Part shown: positions 50,628-58,547 of the stretch, in pieces
Numbering within the stretch: the stretch's first letter is position 1
Layout of the letters: every line of letters begins with the position of its first letter
Assembly (NCBI GenBank): GCA_910576975.1
Contig: CAJTJY010000020.1
Location: 15,103-79,102, forward strand
Length of the DNA stretch: 64,000 nucleotides
Direction: 5' to 3'
From: an uncultured Lachnospiraceae bacterium
GTDB taxonomy: Bacteria > Bacillota > Clostridia > Lachnospirales > Lachnospiraceae
Program-made: the position numbers and the translations under genes
Notes under the pieces: model-generated
Told to the model about the DNA's origin: nothing
Database searches by the model: none
The model's input: only the letters and a program-made list of their open reading frames with translations

Positions 50628-50630
50628 GTG

Positions 50631-50659
50631 TTGACGCAGAAGCGTTATTATGTTATAGT
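50631..50659 (+). promoter_or_regulatory. Promoter of rpmG-secE-nusG
   Basis: TTGACG at 50631-50636, 17 bp, TATAGT at 50654-50659 with TGT before it. Immediately right of element C. Confidence 0.75.
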
Positions 50660-50725
50660 AGACTAGCGATGGAAGTAGGTCTTTTTTTTATGCCTAAAAT
50701 TAGAAATTAAGTGGAGGTGGAAGTT

Positions 50726-50875
50726 GTGCGCACTAGAATTACACTGGCATGTACGGAATGTAAGCAACGTAACTATAACATGACCAAAGATAAGAAGGCT
50801 CATCCAGACAGAATGGAGACTAAGAAGTATTGTCGGTTCTGCAGGAAACATACGCCACACAAAGAAACCAAGTAA
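50726..50875 (+). CDS. rpmG: 50S ribosomal protein L33
   Basis: A 49 aa ribosomal protein starting with GTG at 50726, with GGAGGTGG 5-6 nt upstream. The sequence RTRITLACTECKQRNYN and YCRFCRKHTPHKE are characteristic. The zinc-binding cysteines CxxC (9, 12) and CxxC (36, 39) are all present, so it is the zinc-dependent form. It begins the rpmG-secE-nusG operon, the standard Firmicutes order. Confidence 0.95.
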   Translation: MRTRITLACTECKQRNYNMTKDKKAHPDRMETKKYCRFCRKHTPHKETK

Positions 50876-50961
50876 CAAGAGAGCGAAGGAAGTGAAAGGC
50901 TGAACAAGATGTTCACCCATCCCTGGTTTTCGGGTGCGAAAGCGTGCCATAGGAGGTAAAT

Positions 50962-51168
50962 ATGGGAGAAAGTAAGACAGAGAAAGCTCCAAAGACGAGC
51001 TGGTTCACCGGTCTTAAGGCTGAATTTGACAAAATTATTTGGCCAGACAAAAAATCACTTAGCAGACAGACTGCGGCAGTTGTAGCTGTTTCTATTGTCT
51101 TGGGTCTTATCATTGCCGTATTAGATGTCATTATCAGATATGGCGTAGATACCCTGGTAGGTTTATAG
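50962..51168 (+). CDS. secE: Preprotein translocase subunit SecE
   Basis: A 68 aa single-span component of SecYEG. The core motif WFTGLKAEFDKIIWPDKKSLSRQT is followed by one transmembrane segment. AGGAGG precedes ATG. Lies between rpmG and nusG. Confidence 0.95.
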   Translation: MGESKTEKAPKTSWFTGLKAEFDKIIWPDKKSLSRQTAAVVAVSIVLGLIIAVLDVIIRYGVDTLVGL

Positions 51169-51184
51169 GAGGCATAGGTGATTT

Positions 51185-51700
51185 ATGGCAGAGGCAAACT
51201 GGTATGTAGTTCATACCTATTCCGGTTATGAAAACAAAGTGAAGGAGAATATTGATAAGACTATCAAGAATCGTCATCTTGAAGATCAGATCCTCGAGGT
51301 TAGGGTTCCGATGCAGAGTGTCGTGGAAATGAAAAACGGCGTAAAGAAAACGGTTGAAAAGAAGTTGTTTCCAGGCTATGTTCTTATCAATATGGTTATG
51401 AATGACGACATATGGTATGTGGTTCGAAATACCAGAGGCGTTACCGGGTTTGTAGGACCGGGCTCCAAGCCCGTACCACTCACTGAAGCTGAAATGAGAC
51501 CGTTGGGTATTCAGGTTGACGATGTGGTTGTGGATTTTGAGGAGGGAGATTCCATCTGCGTAATCGGAGGTGTCTGGAAAGACACGGTTGGAATTATCCA
51601 GACGATGAACCATGGCAAACAGATTGTGACCATCAATGTCGACCTGTTCGGCCGTGAAACGCCGGTTGAAATAAGTTTCACAGATATTCGCAAGTTATAA
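51185..51700 (+). CDS. nusG: Transcription antitermination/termination factor NusG
   Basis: A 171 aa factor binding RNA polymerase, with NGN (WYVVHTYSGYENKVKENI) and KOW (FEEGDSICVIGGVWKDTVG) domains. GGAGG precedes ATG. 16 bp after secE and 64 bp before rplK. Not to be confused with the NusG-II protein at 17 kb. Confidence 0.97.
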   Translation: MAEANWYVVHTYSGYENKVKENIDKTIKNRHLEDQILEVRVPMQSVVEMKNGVKKTVEKKLFPGYVLINMVMNDDIWYVVRNTRGVTGFVGPGSKPVPLTEAEMRPLGIQVDDVVVDFEEGDSICVIGGVWKDTVGIIQTMNHGKQIVTINVDLFGRETPVEISFTDIRKL

Positions 51701-51764
51701 GATGCACAGCTGCAGGAATTTCTCAAAAGCGCCTGCAGACAAGTATTAAAGGAGGATTTTCCAA

Positions 51765-52190
51765 ATGGCAAAGAAAGTAGAAGGATATATCAAATTACAG
51801 ATCCCTGCTGGAAAGGCTACGCCTGCGCCACCAGTCGGACCTGCGCTTGGACAGCATGGCGTCAATATCGTTGAATTTACAAAACAGTTCAATGCAAGAA
51901 CTGCTGACCAGGGCGATTTAATCATTCCGGTTGTGATCACCGTATATTCAGATAGAAGCTTTAGCTTCGTGACAAAGACCCCGCCTGCCCCAGTATTGAT
52001 TAAGAAAGCATGTAATATCAAGTCTGGCTCTGCAGTACCAAACAAGACGAAAGTAGCGACTATTTCCAAAGCAAAGCTTCAGGAAATTGCAGAACTGAAA
52101 ATGCCGGATCTGAATGCAGCGTCATTGGAAGCGGCAATGAGCATGATCGCAGGAACGGCAAGAAGCATGGGCGTTACTGTTGAAGAATAG
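51765..52190 (+). CDS. rplK: 50S ribosomal protein L11
   Basis: Component of the GTPase-associated centre, 141 aa. The start KKVEGYIKLQIPAGKATPAP and the TPPAPVLIKKA segment are typical. AAAGGAGG precedes the ATG. A short hairpin (CTGCAGG/CCTGCAG) precedes the gene at 51709-51738. Confidence 0.97.
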   Translation: MAKKVEGYIKLQIPAGKATPAPPVGPALGQHGVNIVEFTKQFNARTADQGDLIIPVVITVYSDRSFSFVTKTPPAPVLIKKACNIKSGSAVPNKTKVATISKAKLQEIAELKMPDLNAASLEAAMSMIAGTARSMGVTVEE

Positions 52191-52195
52191 GCAAT

Positions 52196-52320
52196 GCTTG
52201 CTCAGCGAGGCAAGTCGGGATTTGAGCGAATGACGTTCTATTCGCTTGAAAGACAGAATTGCCGTGCGTTATTTGGCGAAACGTGGGAGGGAAGACTCCC
52301 GATATTACCACTAGGAGGTT
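52196..52320 (+). promoter_or_regulatory. Hairpin-rich leader between rplK and rplA
   Basis: Three hairpins precede rplA: CTTGC/GCAAG (52196-52214), AGCGAAT/ATTCGCT (52225-52246) and GGGAG/CTCCC (52285-52300). Possible L1 autoregulatory target or mRNA-processing element. Seen by eye only. Confidence 0.35.
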
Positions 52321-52327
52321 ATTTAGA

Positions 52328-53020
52328 ATGAAACGAGGAAAGAAATATGTAGAAGCTGCAAAAGCCATCAACAGGGCAACGCAGTATGATGCAGCAGAAG
52401 CAATCAGCCTGGCTAAAAAGACAGCGGTTGCAAAATTTGACGAGACAATCGAAGCTCATATCAGAACCGGCTGTGACGGACGTCATGCAGAGCAGCAGAT
52501 TCGTGGCGCAGTTGTATTGCCTCACGGAACAGGCAAGGCTGTGAAGGTTTTGGTTTTTGCAAAGGGTGACAAGGTAGACGAGGCATTGGCGGCGGGAGCT
52601 GACCATGTTGGCGGAGATGAGTTGATTCCAAAGATCCAGAATGACGGATGGCTGGATTTTGACGTCGTAGTTGCCACTCCCGATATGATGGGCGTTGTAG
52701 GACGCCTGGGACGTGTCCTTGGACCGAAGGGCTTAATGCCGAACCCCAAAGCAGGAACTGTTACAATGGACGTTACCAAAGCGATCAACGATATCAAGGC
52801 TGGTAAGATTGAGTATAGGTTAGACAAGACCAATATTATCCATGTGCCAATTGGAAAAGCATCTTTTACAGAAGAACAGTTAGCGGACAACTTCCAGACC
52901 CTTATGGATGCCATCATCAAAGCAAAGCCGGCAGCGTTAAAAGGACAGTATTTGAAAAGCGTTACCTTGTCTCCTACCATGGGGCCAGGCGTAAGAATCA
53001 ACACTGCAAAGTTTGTTTAA
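52328..53020 (+). CDS. rplA: 50S ribosomal protein L1
   Basis: 230 aa stalk-base protein. The start at ATG 52328 has AGGAGG 9 nt upstream; more upstream frame positions would give a non-L1 extension. The signatures GRLGRVLGPKGLMPNPKAGTV and VPIGKASF are present. It is followed by a promoter and the L10 leader. Confidence 0.97.
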   Translation: MKRGKKYVEAAKAINRATQYDAAEAISLAKKTAVAKFDETIEAHIRTGCDGRHAEQQIRGAVVLPHGTGKAVKVLVFAKGDKVDEALAAGADHVGGDELIPKIQNDGWLDFDVVVATPDMMGVVGRLGRVLGPKGLMPNPKAGTVTMDVTKAINDIKAGKIEYRLDKTNIIHVPIGKASFTEEQLADNFQTLMDAIIKAKPAALKGQYLKSVTLSPTMGPGVRINTAKFV

Positions 53021-53028
53021 GCTTGATG

Positions 53029-53057
53029 TTGACATCTGAAATAGACAGTGCTATAAT
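53029..53057 (+). promoter_or_regulatory. Promoter of rplJL
   Basis: Perfect TTGACA (53029-53034), 17 bp, perfect TATAAT (53052-53057). Strong sigma-A promoter right after rplA. Confidence 0.9.
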
Positions 53058-53070
53058 ATATAAGCATATT

Positions 53071-53194
53071 GCCGAAGACAGCAGGTGCCTTAGGGCGTAA
53101 CAGTATGACCTGCCGAGGAACATTATTGGACAACTTTGTCTGATAAGAATGAAAGAATATTTCAAGCCTCTTTGTCTCGGACAAAGGGGCTTTT
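53071..53194 (+). ncRNA. Ribosomal protein L10 leader with attenuator
   Basis: GCCGAAGACAGCAGGTGCC, then GTAACAGTATGACCTGCCGAGG form the conserved core of the L10 leader (residues around 53071-53120), bound by L10(L12)4. A terminator stem (AAGCCTCTTTGTC with GACAAAGGGGCTT, 53164-53192, then T) follows, giving feedback control of rplJL by attenuation. Recognised as the known Firmicutes family. Confidence 0.9.
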
Positions 53195-53266
53195 AAATTA
53201 CCAAACGGTTGTGTTTGTGATTTAAAAGCTCAGATAAAACGATTGTTTAAAGGAGGTGCACAATTC

Positions 53267-53812
53267 GTGGCAAAAGTAGAATTAAAGCAGCCTATCGTAC
53301 AGGAGATAGCGGAACAGGTCAAGGATGCACAGTGCGTTGTGTTGGTAGATTACCGTGGGTTGACTGTAGAGGAAGATACACAGTTGCGTAAACAGTTGAG
53401 AGAAGCTGGCGTTACTTACAAAGTCTACAAGAATACATTGATGAATTTTGCATTCAAGGGAACAGACTTTGAGAGCATGTCTTCTTTGCTGAAAGGACCA
53501 AGCGCTATTGCGGTGTCCAAAGATGATGCGACTGCGCCGGCAAGAATCCTTGCAAAGTTTGCAAAGGCTGCACCGGCGTTAGAGTTAAAAGCAGGCGTTG
53601 TAGAGGGAACGTTCTATGATGCGGACGGAATTAAAACCATCGCTTCTGTTCCATCAAGGGAAGAGCTGCTCTCCAAATTCCTTGGAAGCATTCAGTCTCC
53701 GATTACCAACCTCGCCCGTGTTCTTAATCAGATCGCAGAGCAGGGCGGCGGAGAAGCTGCGGCAGCGTCAGCAGCAGATGCGCCAGCAGAAGAAGCTCCT
53801 GCTGAGGCGTAA
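53267..53812 (+). CDS. rplJ: 50S ribosomal protein L10
   Basis: 181 aa stalk protein that anchors the L12 dimers. GTG start at 53267, 10 nt after AAAGGAGG; earlier codons in the frame overlap that site. The motif VLVDYRGLTVEEDTQLRKQL is typical. The C-terminus is Ala/Glu-rich (AEQGGGEAAAASAADAPAEE), longer than minimal. Feedback control via the leader is expected. Confidence 0.97.
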   Translation: MAKVELKQPIVQEIAEQVKDAQCVVLVDYRGLTVEEDTQLRKQLREAGVTYKVYKNTLMNFAFKGTDFESMSSLLKGPSAIAVSKDDATAPARILAKFAKAAPALELKAGVVEGTFYDADGIKTIASVPSREELLSKFLGSIQSPITNLARVLNQIAEQGGGEAAAASAADAPAEEAPAEA

Positions 53813-53903
53813 GCGTGACGCAGAGGCGGGCTTCTTGAGAGAACATGAAAAAGTTTCTTAGATATTCTTAGAAAATTATAATGACAAATGGAGGTATATC
53901 ATA

Positions 53904-54281
53904 ATGGCAAAATTAACAACAGCAGAATTTATCGAAGCTATTAAAGAGCTGAGCGTATTAGAATTAAATGAGTTAGTAAAAGCATGTGAAGAAGAATTCG
54001 GCGTATCCGCAGCAGCAGGCGTCGTAGTTGCAGCAGCAGGCGGAGATGGAGCAGCAGCGGCTGAAGAGAAGACGGACTTCAATGTAGAGCTGACAGAGGT
54101 TGGACCGAACAAGGTTAAGGTTATCAAGGTTGTTCGTGAAGTAACTGGATTAGGACTGAAAGAAGCAAAGGAAGTAGTTGACGGAGCTCCTAAGGTAGTG
54201 AAAGAAGGCGCTGAGAAAGCAGAAGCAGAAGATATTAAAGCTAAGCTGGAAGCAGAAGGCGCAAAGGTTACATTGAAATAA
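53904..54281 (+). CDS. rplL: 50S ribosomal protein L7/L12
   Basis: 125 aa stalk protein that recruits translation GTPases. N-terminal dimerisation domain (TTAEFIEAIKELSVLELNE), an Ala-rich hinge, and the C-terminal domain (VKVIKVVREVTGLGLKEAK). GGAGG precedes ATG. A terminator follows. Confidence 0.98.
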   Translation: MAKLTTAEFIEAIKELSVLELNELVKACEEEFGVSAAAGVVVAAAGGDGAAAAEEKTDFNVELTEVGPNKVKVIKVVREVTGLGLKEAKEVVDGAPKVVKEGAEKAEAEDIKAKLEAEGAKVTLK

Positions 54282-54313
54282 TTTTATTTTGGATCATGAA
54301 AAAAGTGAAGCAG

Positions 54314-54349
54314 GGCGGCAGTTCTAGAGAGGAATTGCCGCCTCGTTTT
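54314..54349 (+). terminator. Terminator after rplL
   Basis: GGCGGCAGTTC (54314-54324) pairs with GAATTGCCGCC (54332-54342), then TCGTTTT. Confidence 0.8.
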
Positions 54350-54453
54350 ATGCAAAAGATACATGCCGCTAAAGTGGCGCATGGGTGGCGCGGCGGGTGG
54401 GCGAAGCAATCTTCCCAGTTCGATTGCCATAGTAAAAAATGGAAAGAAAAGTA

Positions 54454-54483
54454 TTGACATGTATTGATGAATTATGCTATCAT
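54454..54483 (+). promoter_or_regulatory. Promoter of rpoBC
   Basis: TTGACA 54454-54459, 18 bp, TATCAT 54478-54483 with TGC extension. Confidence 0.75.
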
Positions 54484-54524
54484 ATAGGATGCACTATTGT
54501 GGTGACGTGTACTTATTGCCAAGC

Positions 54525-54560
54525 AGCTATATCAGAGGAGGAAAATTCTCTGATATAGCT
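54525..54560 (+). promoter_or_regulatory. Perfect 13 bp hairpin in the rpoB leader
   Basis: AGCTATATCAGAG (54525-54537) and CTCTGATATAGCT (54548-54560) pair perfectly around a GAGGAAAATT loop. The loop carries a Shine-Dalgarno-like GAGGA. There is no T-run, so it is not a standard terminator. It lies in the ~125 nt leader between promoter and rpoB and may be a processing or control site. Confidence 0.7.
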
Positions 54561-54615
54561 TTCAGTGGATTGCAGGAGCATTCTTGAAAATATAAAAACG
54601 AGAGGTGAAACGTCA

Positions 54616-57600
54616 ATGGAGAAAAACAGAATACGTCCGATTCAAGCAGGAAAAAGCGTTCGTATGAGTTACTCGCGACAAAAGGAAGTATTGGAAATGC
54701 CGAACCTCATTGAGGTTCAGAAGAATTCTTACAACTGGTTTATCAATGAAGGGTTGAAAGAGGTATTTGCTGATATTTCTCCCATCGCAGATTACAGCGG
54801 ACAGTTAAGTCTGGAATTCGTTGGTTTTACATTATGTGAAAAAGATGTAAAATATTCAATTGCGGAATGTAAAGAACGAGATGCAACTTATGCCGCACCG
54901 TTAAAAGTAAAAGTTAGATTTTACAATAAAGAAGCAGTTGAAGAAGTAAAAGATTATGAGATCTTCATGGGCGATTTACCACTTATGACTGAGACGGGAA
55001 CTTTCGTCATCAACGGCGCAGAACGTGTTATTGTCAGCCAGCTGGTGCGTTCCCCCGGTATTTATTATGGGATTGCACACGATAAAGTGGGCAAGACCTT
55101 GTATTCCTGCACTGTAATTCCGAACCGTGGTGCATGGCTGGAGTATGAGACGGATTCCAACGATGTATTTTATGTGCGGGTGGACAGGACCAGGAAGGTT
55201 CCGGTTACCGTATTGATCCGTGCCCTTGGCATTGGCACGAACCAAGAGATCATTGATCTGTTTGGGGAGGAGCCCAAGATCATTGCAAGTTTTGGCAAGG
55301 ATGTTGCGACCAATTATCATGAGGGCTTGCTAGAGTTGTATAAGAAGATTCGTCCAGGCGAGCCTCTTACCGTGGAGAGTGCGGAGAGCTTGATCAATGC
55401 AATGTTCTTTGACCCCAGGCGGTATGATTTGGCAAAGGTAGGAAGATACAAATTTAACAAAAAGCTTGCCCTCAAGAACCGCATAAGCGGACAGGTCCTG
55501 GCAGAAGACGTCATGGACGCTTCTACTGGAGAGATTATTGCGGAGCGGGGCGTTACCGTGGATCGTGATCTTGCGGACCGTATCCAGAATGCGGCAGTTG
55601 CCTATGTATGGATTCAGGGAGAGGAACGCAACATCAAAGTATTATCCAACCTTATGGTAGATGTGACCAATTATGTAGATATTGACAAGCAAGAGGCAAG
55701 AAGCTTAGGTATCACAGAATTAGTATATTACCCTGTTCTGGATAAAATATTAGAAGAAAATGATACTATAGAGGAAATAAAGGAAGCGCTTCACAGGAAT
55801 GCGGCGGATTTGATTCCAAAGCATATTACCAGGGAAGATATTTTAGCTTCTATTAATTATAACATGCATTTGGAATATGGGCTGGGGAACAGTGATGATA
55901 TTGATCATTTGGGGAACCGCCGCATTCGCGCAGTAGGAGAATTACTCCAGAATCAGTACCGGATCGGGCTTTCTAGGATGGAGCGCGTGGTTCGTGAGCG
56001 AATGACAACTCAGGATCTGCAGGGAATTTCACCGCAGAGCTTGATCAATATTAAGCCAGTGACGGCTGCAGTCAAAGAATTCTTTGGTTCTTCCCAGCTT
56101 TCTCAGTTCATGGACCAGAACAATCCTCTGGGCGAGCTGACGCATAAAAGGCGTTTGTCCGCCCTGGGACCAGGCGGCTTGTCCAGGGACCGTGCCGGAT
56201 TTGAGGTTCGTGACGTGCATTATTCGCATTATGGGAGAATGTGCCCCATTGAGACGCCTGAGGGACCTAACATTGGTTTGATTAATTCCCTTGCTACTTA
56301 TGCAAGGATTAATGAATATGGCTTTGTGGAAGCGCCTTATCGTAAAATAGACAAATCAGACCCTAAAAATCCCAGGGTCACAGATGAAGTTGTCTATATG
56401 ACGGCAGATGAAGAGGATAATTATCATGTAGCGCAAGCGAACGAGGCGTTGGACGCAGAAGGGCATTTTGTACGAAATTCCGTATCCGGCCGGTATCGTG
56501 AGGAGACCCAGGAATATGAGAAAGCGATGTTCGATTACATGGACGTGTCTCCGAAGATGGTGTTTTCCGTAGCTACGGCGCTGATTCCGTTTTTGGAGAA
56601 TGACGACGCCAATCGTGCATTGATGGGTTCTAACATGCAGCGTCAGGCAGTGCCTCTTTTGACCACGGAGCCGCCGGCAGTGGGCACGGGAATGGAGACC
56701 AAAGCTGCGGTGGACTCTGGCGTATGCGTGGTAGCGAAACATGCCGGAGTTGTCGAGCGTTCCGTGTCAAATGAGATCACGGTTAAGACAGAAGACGGCA
56801 AGCGTGACGTATATAAGCTGACCAAATTCTCGCGAAGCAACCAGTCCAACTGCTATAATCAGAGACCTATTGTGTATAAAGGCGACAAGATAGAAAAAGG
56901 ACAGGTGATTGCAGACGGACCGTCTACTTCTAACGGAGAACTTGCATTGGGTAAGAATCCGCTGATCGGCTTTATGACTTGGGAAGGCTACAATTATGAG
57001 GACGCCGTCCTTTTGAGTGAACGGCTGGTACAGGAGGACGTATATACTTCTGTTCATATTGAAGAGTACGAGGCGGAAGCGAGGGATACCAAGCTGGGGC
57101 CAGAGGAAATTACGAGGGATGTTCCCGGAGTGGGCGATGATGCCTTGAAAGATTTAGATGAGAGAGGCATTATCCGCATCGGTGCGGAAGTTCGCGCGGG
57201 CGACATCTTGGTTGGCAAGGTGACGCCGAAAGGAGAGACAGAGCTGACTGCGGAAGAACGGCTACTGCGGGCTATTTTTGGAGAGAAGGCAAGAGAAGTC
57301 AGGGATACTTCCTTGAAAGTACCCCATGGTGAATATGGCATCGTAGTGGACGCCAAGGTATTTACCCGGGATAACGGAGATGAGCTTTCTCCAGGCGTCA
57401 ATCAGGCGGTGCGTATCTATATTGCCCAGAAACGTAAAATTTCTGTAGGTGACAAGATGGCGGGACGTCATGGCAACAAGGGCGTGGTTTCCAGGGTGCT
57501 TCCCGTGGAAGATATGCCGTTCTTGCCGAATGGGCGACCTTTGGATATCGTATTGAACCCTCTGGGCGTGCCGTCCCGTATGAATATCGGCCAGGTATTG

Positions 57601-58482
57601 GAAATTCATTTAAGCCTGGCGGCAAAAGCACTTGGATTTAACATAGCGACGCCTGTTTTTGACGGCGCTAATGAGATTGACATTATGGATACGCTGGATT
57701 TGGCGAATGATTACGTGAACCTTTCCTGGGAAGAATTTGAAACAAAGTATCAGCAAGAGCTGCTTCCAGAAGTGATCGAGTATCTTTCAGAGAATCGTGA
57801 TCACAGGGAAGTTTGGAAAGGCGTGCCTTTGTCCAGAGATGGAAAAGTAAGACTTAGAGATGGAAGGACTGGAGAGTATTTCGACAGTCCGGTTACCATT
57901 GGGCATATGCATTACCTGAAGCTCCATCATTTGGTAGATGACAAGATTCATGCGCGTTCTACGGGACCATATTCCTTAGTAACGCAGCAGCCTTTGGGCG
58001 GCAAGGCGCAGTTCGGCGGGCAGCGTTTTGGCGAGATGGAGGTATGGGCGTTGGAAGCATACGGGGCGTCTTATACCTTGCAGGAGATCCTGACTGTGAA
58101 GTCTGACGACGTGATTGGTCGTGTGAAGACGTATGAGGCGATTATTAAGGGTGATAATATTCCCAAGCCAGGCATTCCAGAATCTTTCAAAGTATTGCTG
58201 AAAGAGCTTCAGTCTCTGGGACTGGATGTGAAAGTTCTCGACGAGAACAGAGAAGAGATAGAGCTTATGGAAACCAGTGAATACGGCAATACGGATTTGA
58301 ACTCCATTATTGCAGGAGATCGGAACTTTGCTTTTGAAGAGGAAGAATCTTTTGGAGCGATGGGCTTTAGCAAACAGGAATTTAATGAGAGCGAAGAGCT
58401 GGTTGACATTGAAGAAGATGATGAGGAAGAAGCATTAGAACTAGAGGACGATTTCGCTGACTTTGACGATGTTCTTCAATAG
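54616..58482 (+). CDS. rpoB: RNA polymerase beta subunit
   Basis: 1288 aa catalytic subunit. The start MEKNRIRPIQAGKSVRMSYS is preferred at ATG 54616, with AGAGGTGA 7 nt upstream. The rifampicin-region SQLSQFMDQNNPLGELTHKR and the GRHGNKGVVSRV motif are intact. The C-terminus ends in an acidic tail (DIEEDDEEEALELEDD). The rifampicin-binding residues look wild type as far as can be judged by eye. Followed by rpoC after 65 bp. Confidence 0.98.
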   Translation: MEKNRIRPIQAGKSVRMSYSRQKEVLEMPNLIEVQKNSYNWFINEGLKEVFADISPIADYSGQLSLEFVGFTLCEKDVKYSIAECKERDATYAAPLKVKVRFYNKEAVEEVKDYEIFMGDLPLMTETGTFVINGAERVIVSQLVRSPGIYYGIAHDKVGKTLYSCTVIPNRGAWLEYETDSNDVFYVRVDRTRKVPVTVLIRALGIGTNQEIIDLFGEEPKIIASFGKDVATNYHEGLLELYKKIRPGEPLTVESAESLINAMFFDPRRYDLAKVGRYKFNKKLALKNRISGQVLAEDVMDASTGEIIAERGVTVDRDLADRIQNAAVAYVWIQGEERNIKVLSNLMVDVTNYVDIDKQEARSLGITELVYYPVLDKILEENDTIEEIKEALHRNAADLIPKHITREDILASINYNMHLEYGLGNSDDIDHLGNRRIRAVGELLQNQYRIGLSRMERVVRERMTTQDLQGISPQSLINIKPVTAAVKEFFGSSQLSQFMDQNNPLGELTHKRRLSALGPGGLSRDRAGFEVRDVHYSHYGRMCPIETPEGPNIGLINSLATYARINEYGFVEAPYRKIDKSDPKNPRVTDEVVYMTADEEDNYHVAQANEALDAEGHFVRNSVSGRYREETQEYEKAMFDYMDVSPKMVFSVATALIPFLENDDANRALMGSNMQRQAVPLLTTEPPAVGTGMETKAAVDSGVCVVAKHAGVVERSVSNEITVKTEDGKRDVYKLTKFSRSNQSNCYNQRPIVYKGDKIEKGQVIADGPSTSNGELALGKNPLIGFMTWEGYNYEDAVLLSERLVQEDVYTSVHIEEYEAEARDTKLGPEEITRDVPGVGDDALKDLDERGIIRIGAEVRAGDILVGKVTPKGETELTAEERLLRAIFGEKAREVRDTSLKVPHGEYGIVVDAKVFTRDNGDELSPGVNQAVRIYIAQKRKISVGDKMAGRHGNKGVVSRVLPVEDMPFLPNGRPLDIVLNPLGVPSRMNIGQVLEIHLSLAAKALGFNIATPVFDGANEIDIMDTLDLANDYVNLSWEEFETKYQQELLPEVIEYLSENRDHREVWKGVPLSRDGKVRLRDGRTGEYFDSPVTIGHMHYLKLHHLVDDKIHARSTGPYSLVTQQPLGGKAQFGGQRFGEMEVWALEAYGASYTLQEILTVKSDDVIGRVKTYEAIIKGDNIPKPGIPESFKVLLKELQSLGLDVKVLDENREEIELMETSEYGNTDLNSIIAGDRNFAFEEEESFGAMGFSKQEFNESEELVDIEEDDEEEALELEDDFADFDDVLQ

Positions 58483-58547
58483 GAAATGATTTTGCATTTT
58501 CTATGGCAGAATGCTCTGTGAGAGAGGTAGAAGAAGGGAGAATCATA

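Noticed and set aside
50660..50689. Weak hairpin with T8 after the rpmG promoter as an attenuator
   Set aside because: Its left arm lies before the expected transcription start (~50666), so the RNA could not form it.
50876..50961. tRNA gene between rpmG and secE
   Set aside because: No acceptor stem, anticodon arm or T-loop; only a purine-rich spacer.
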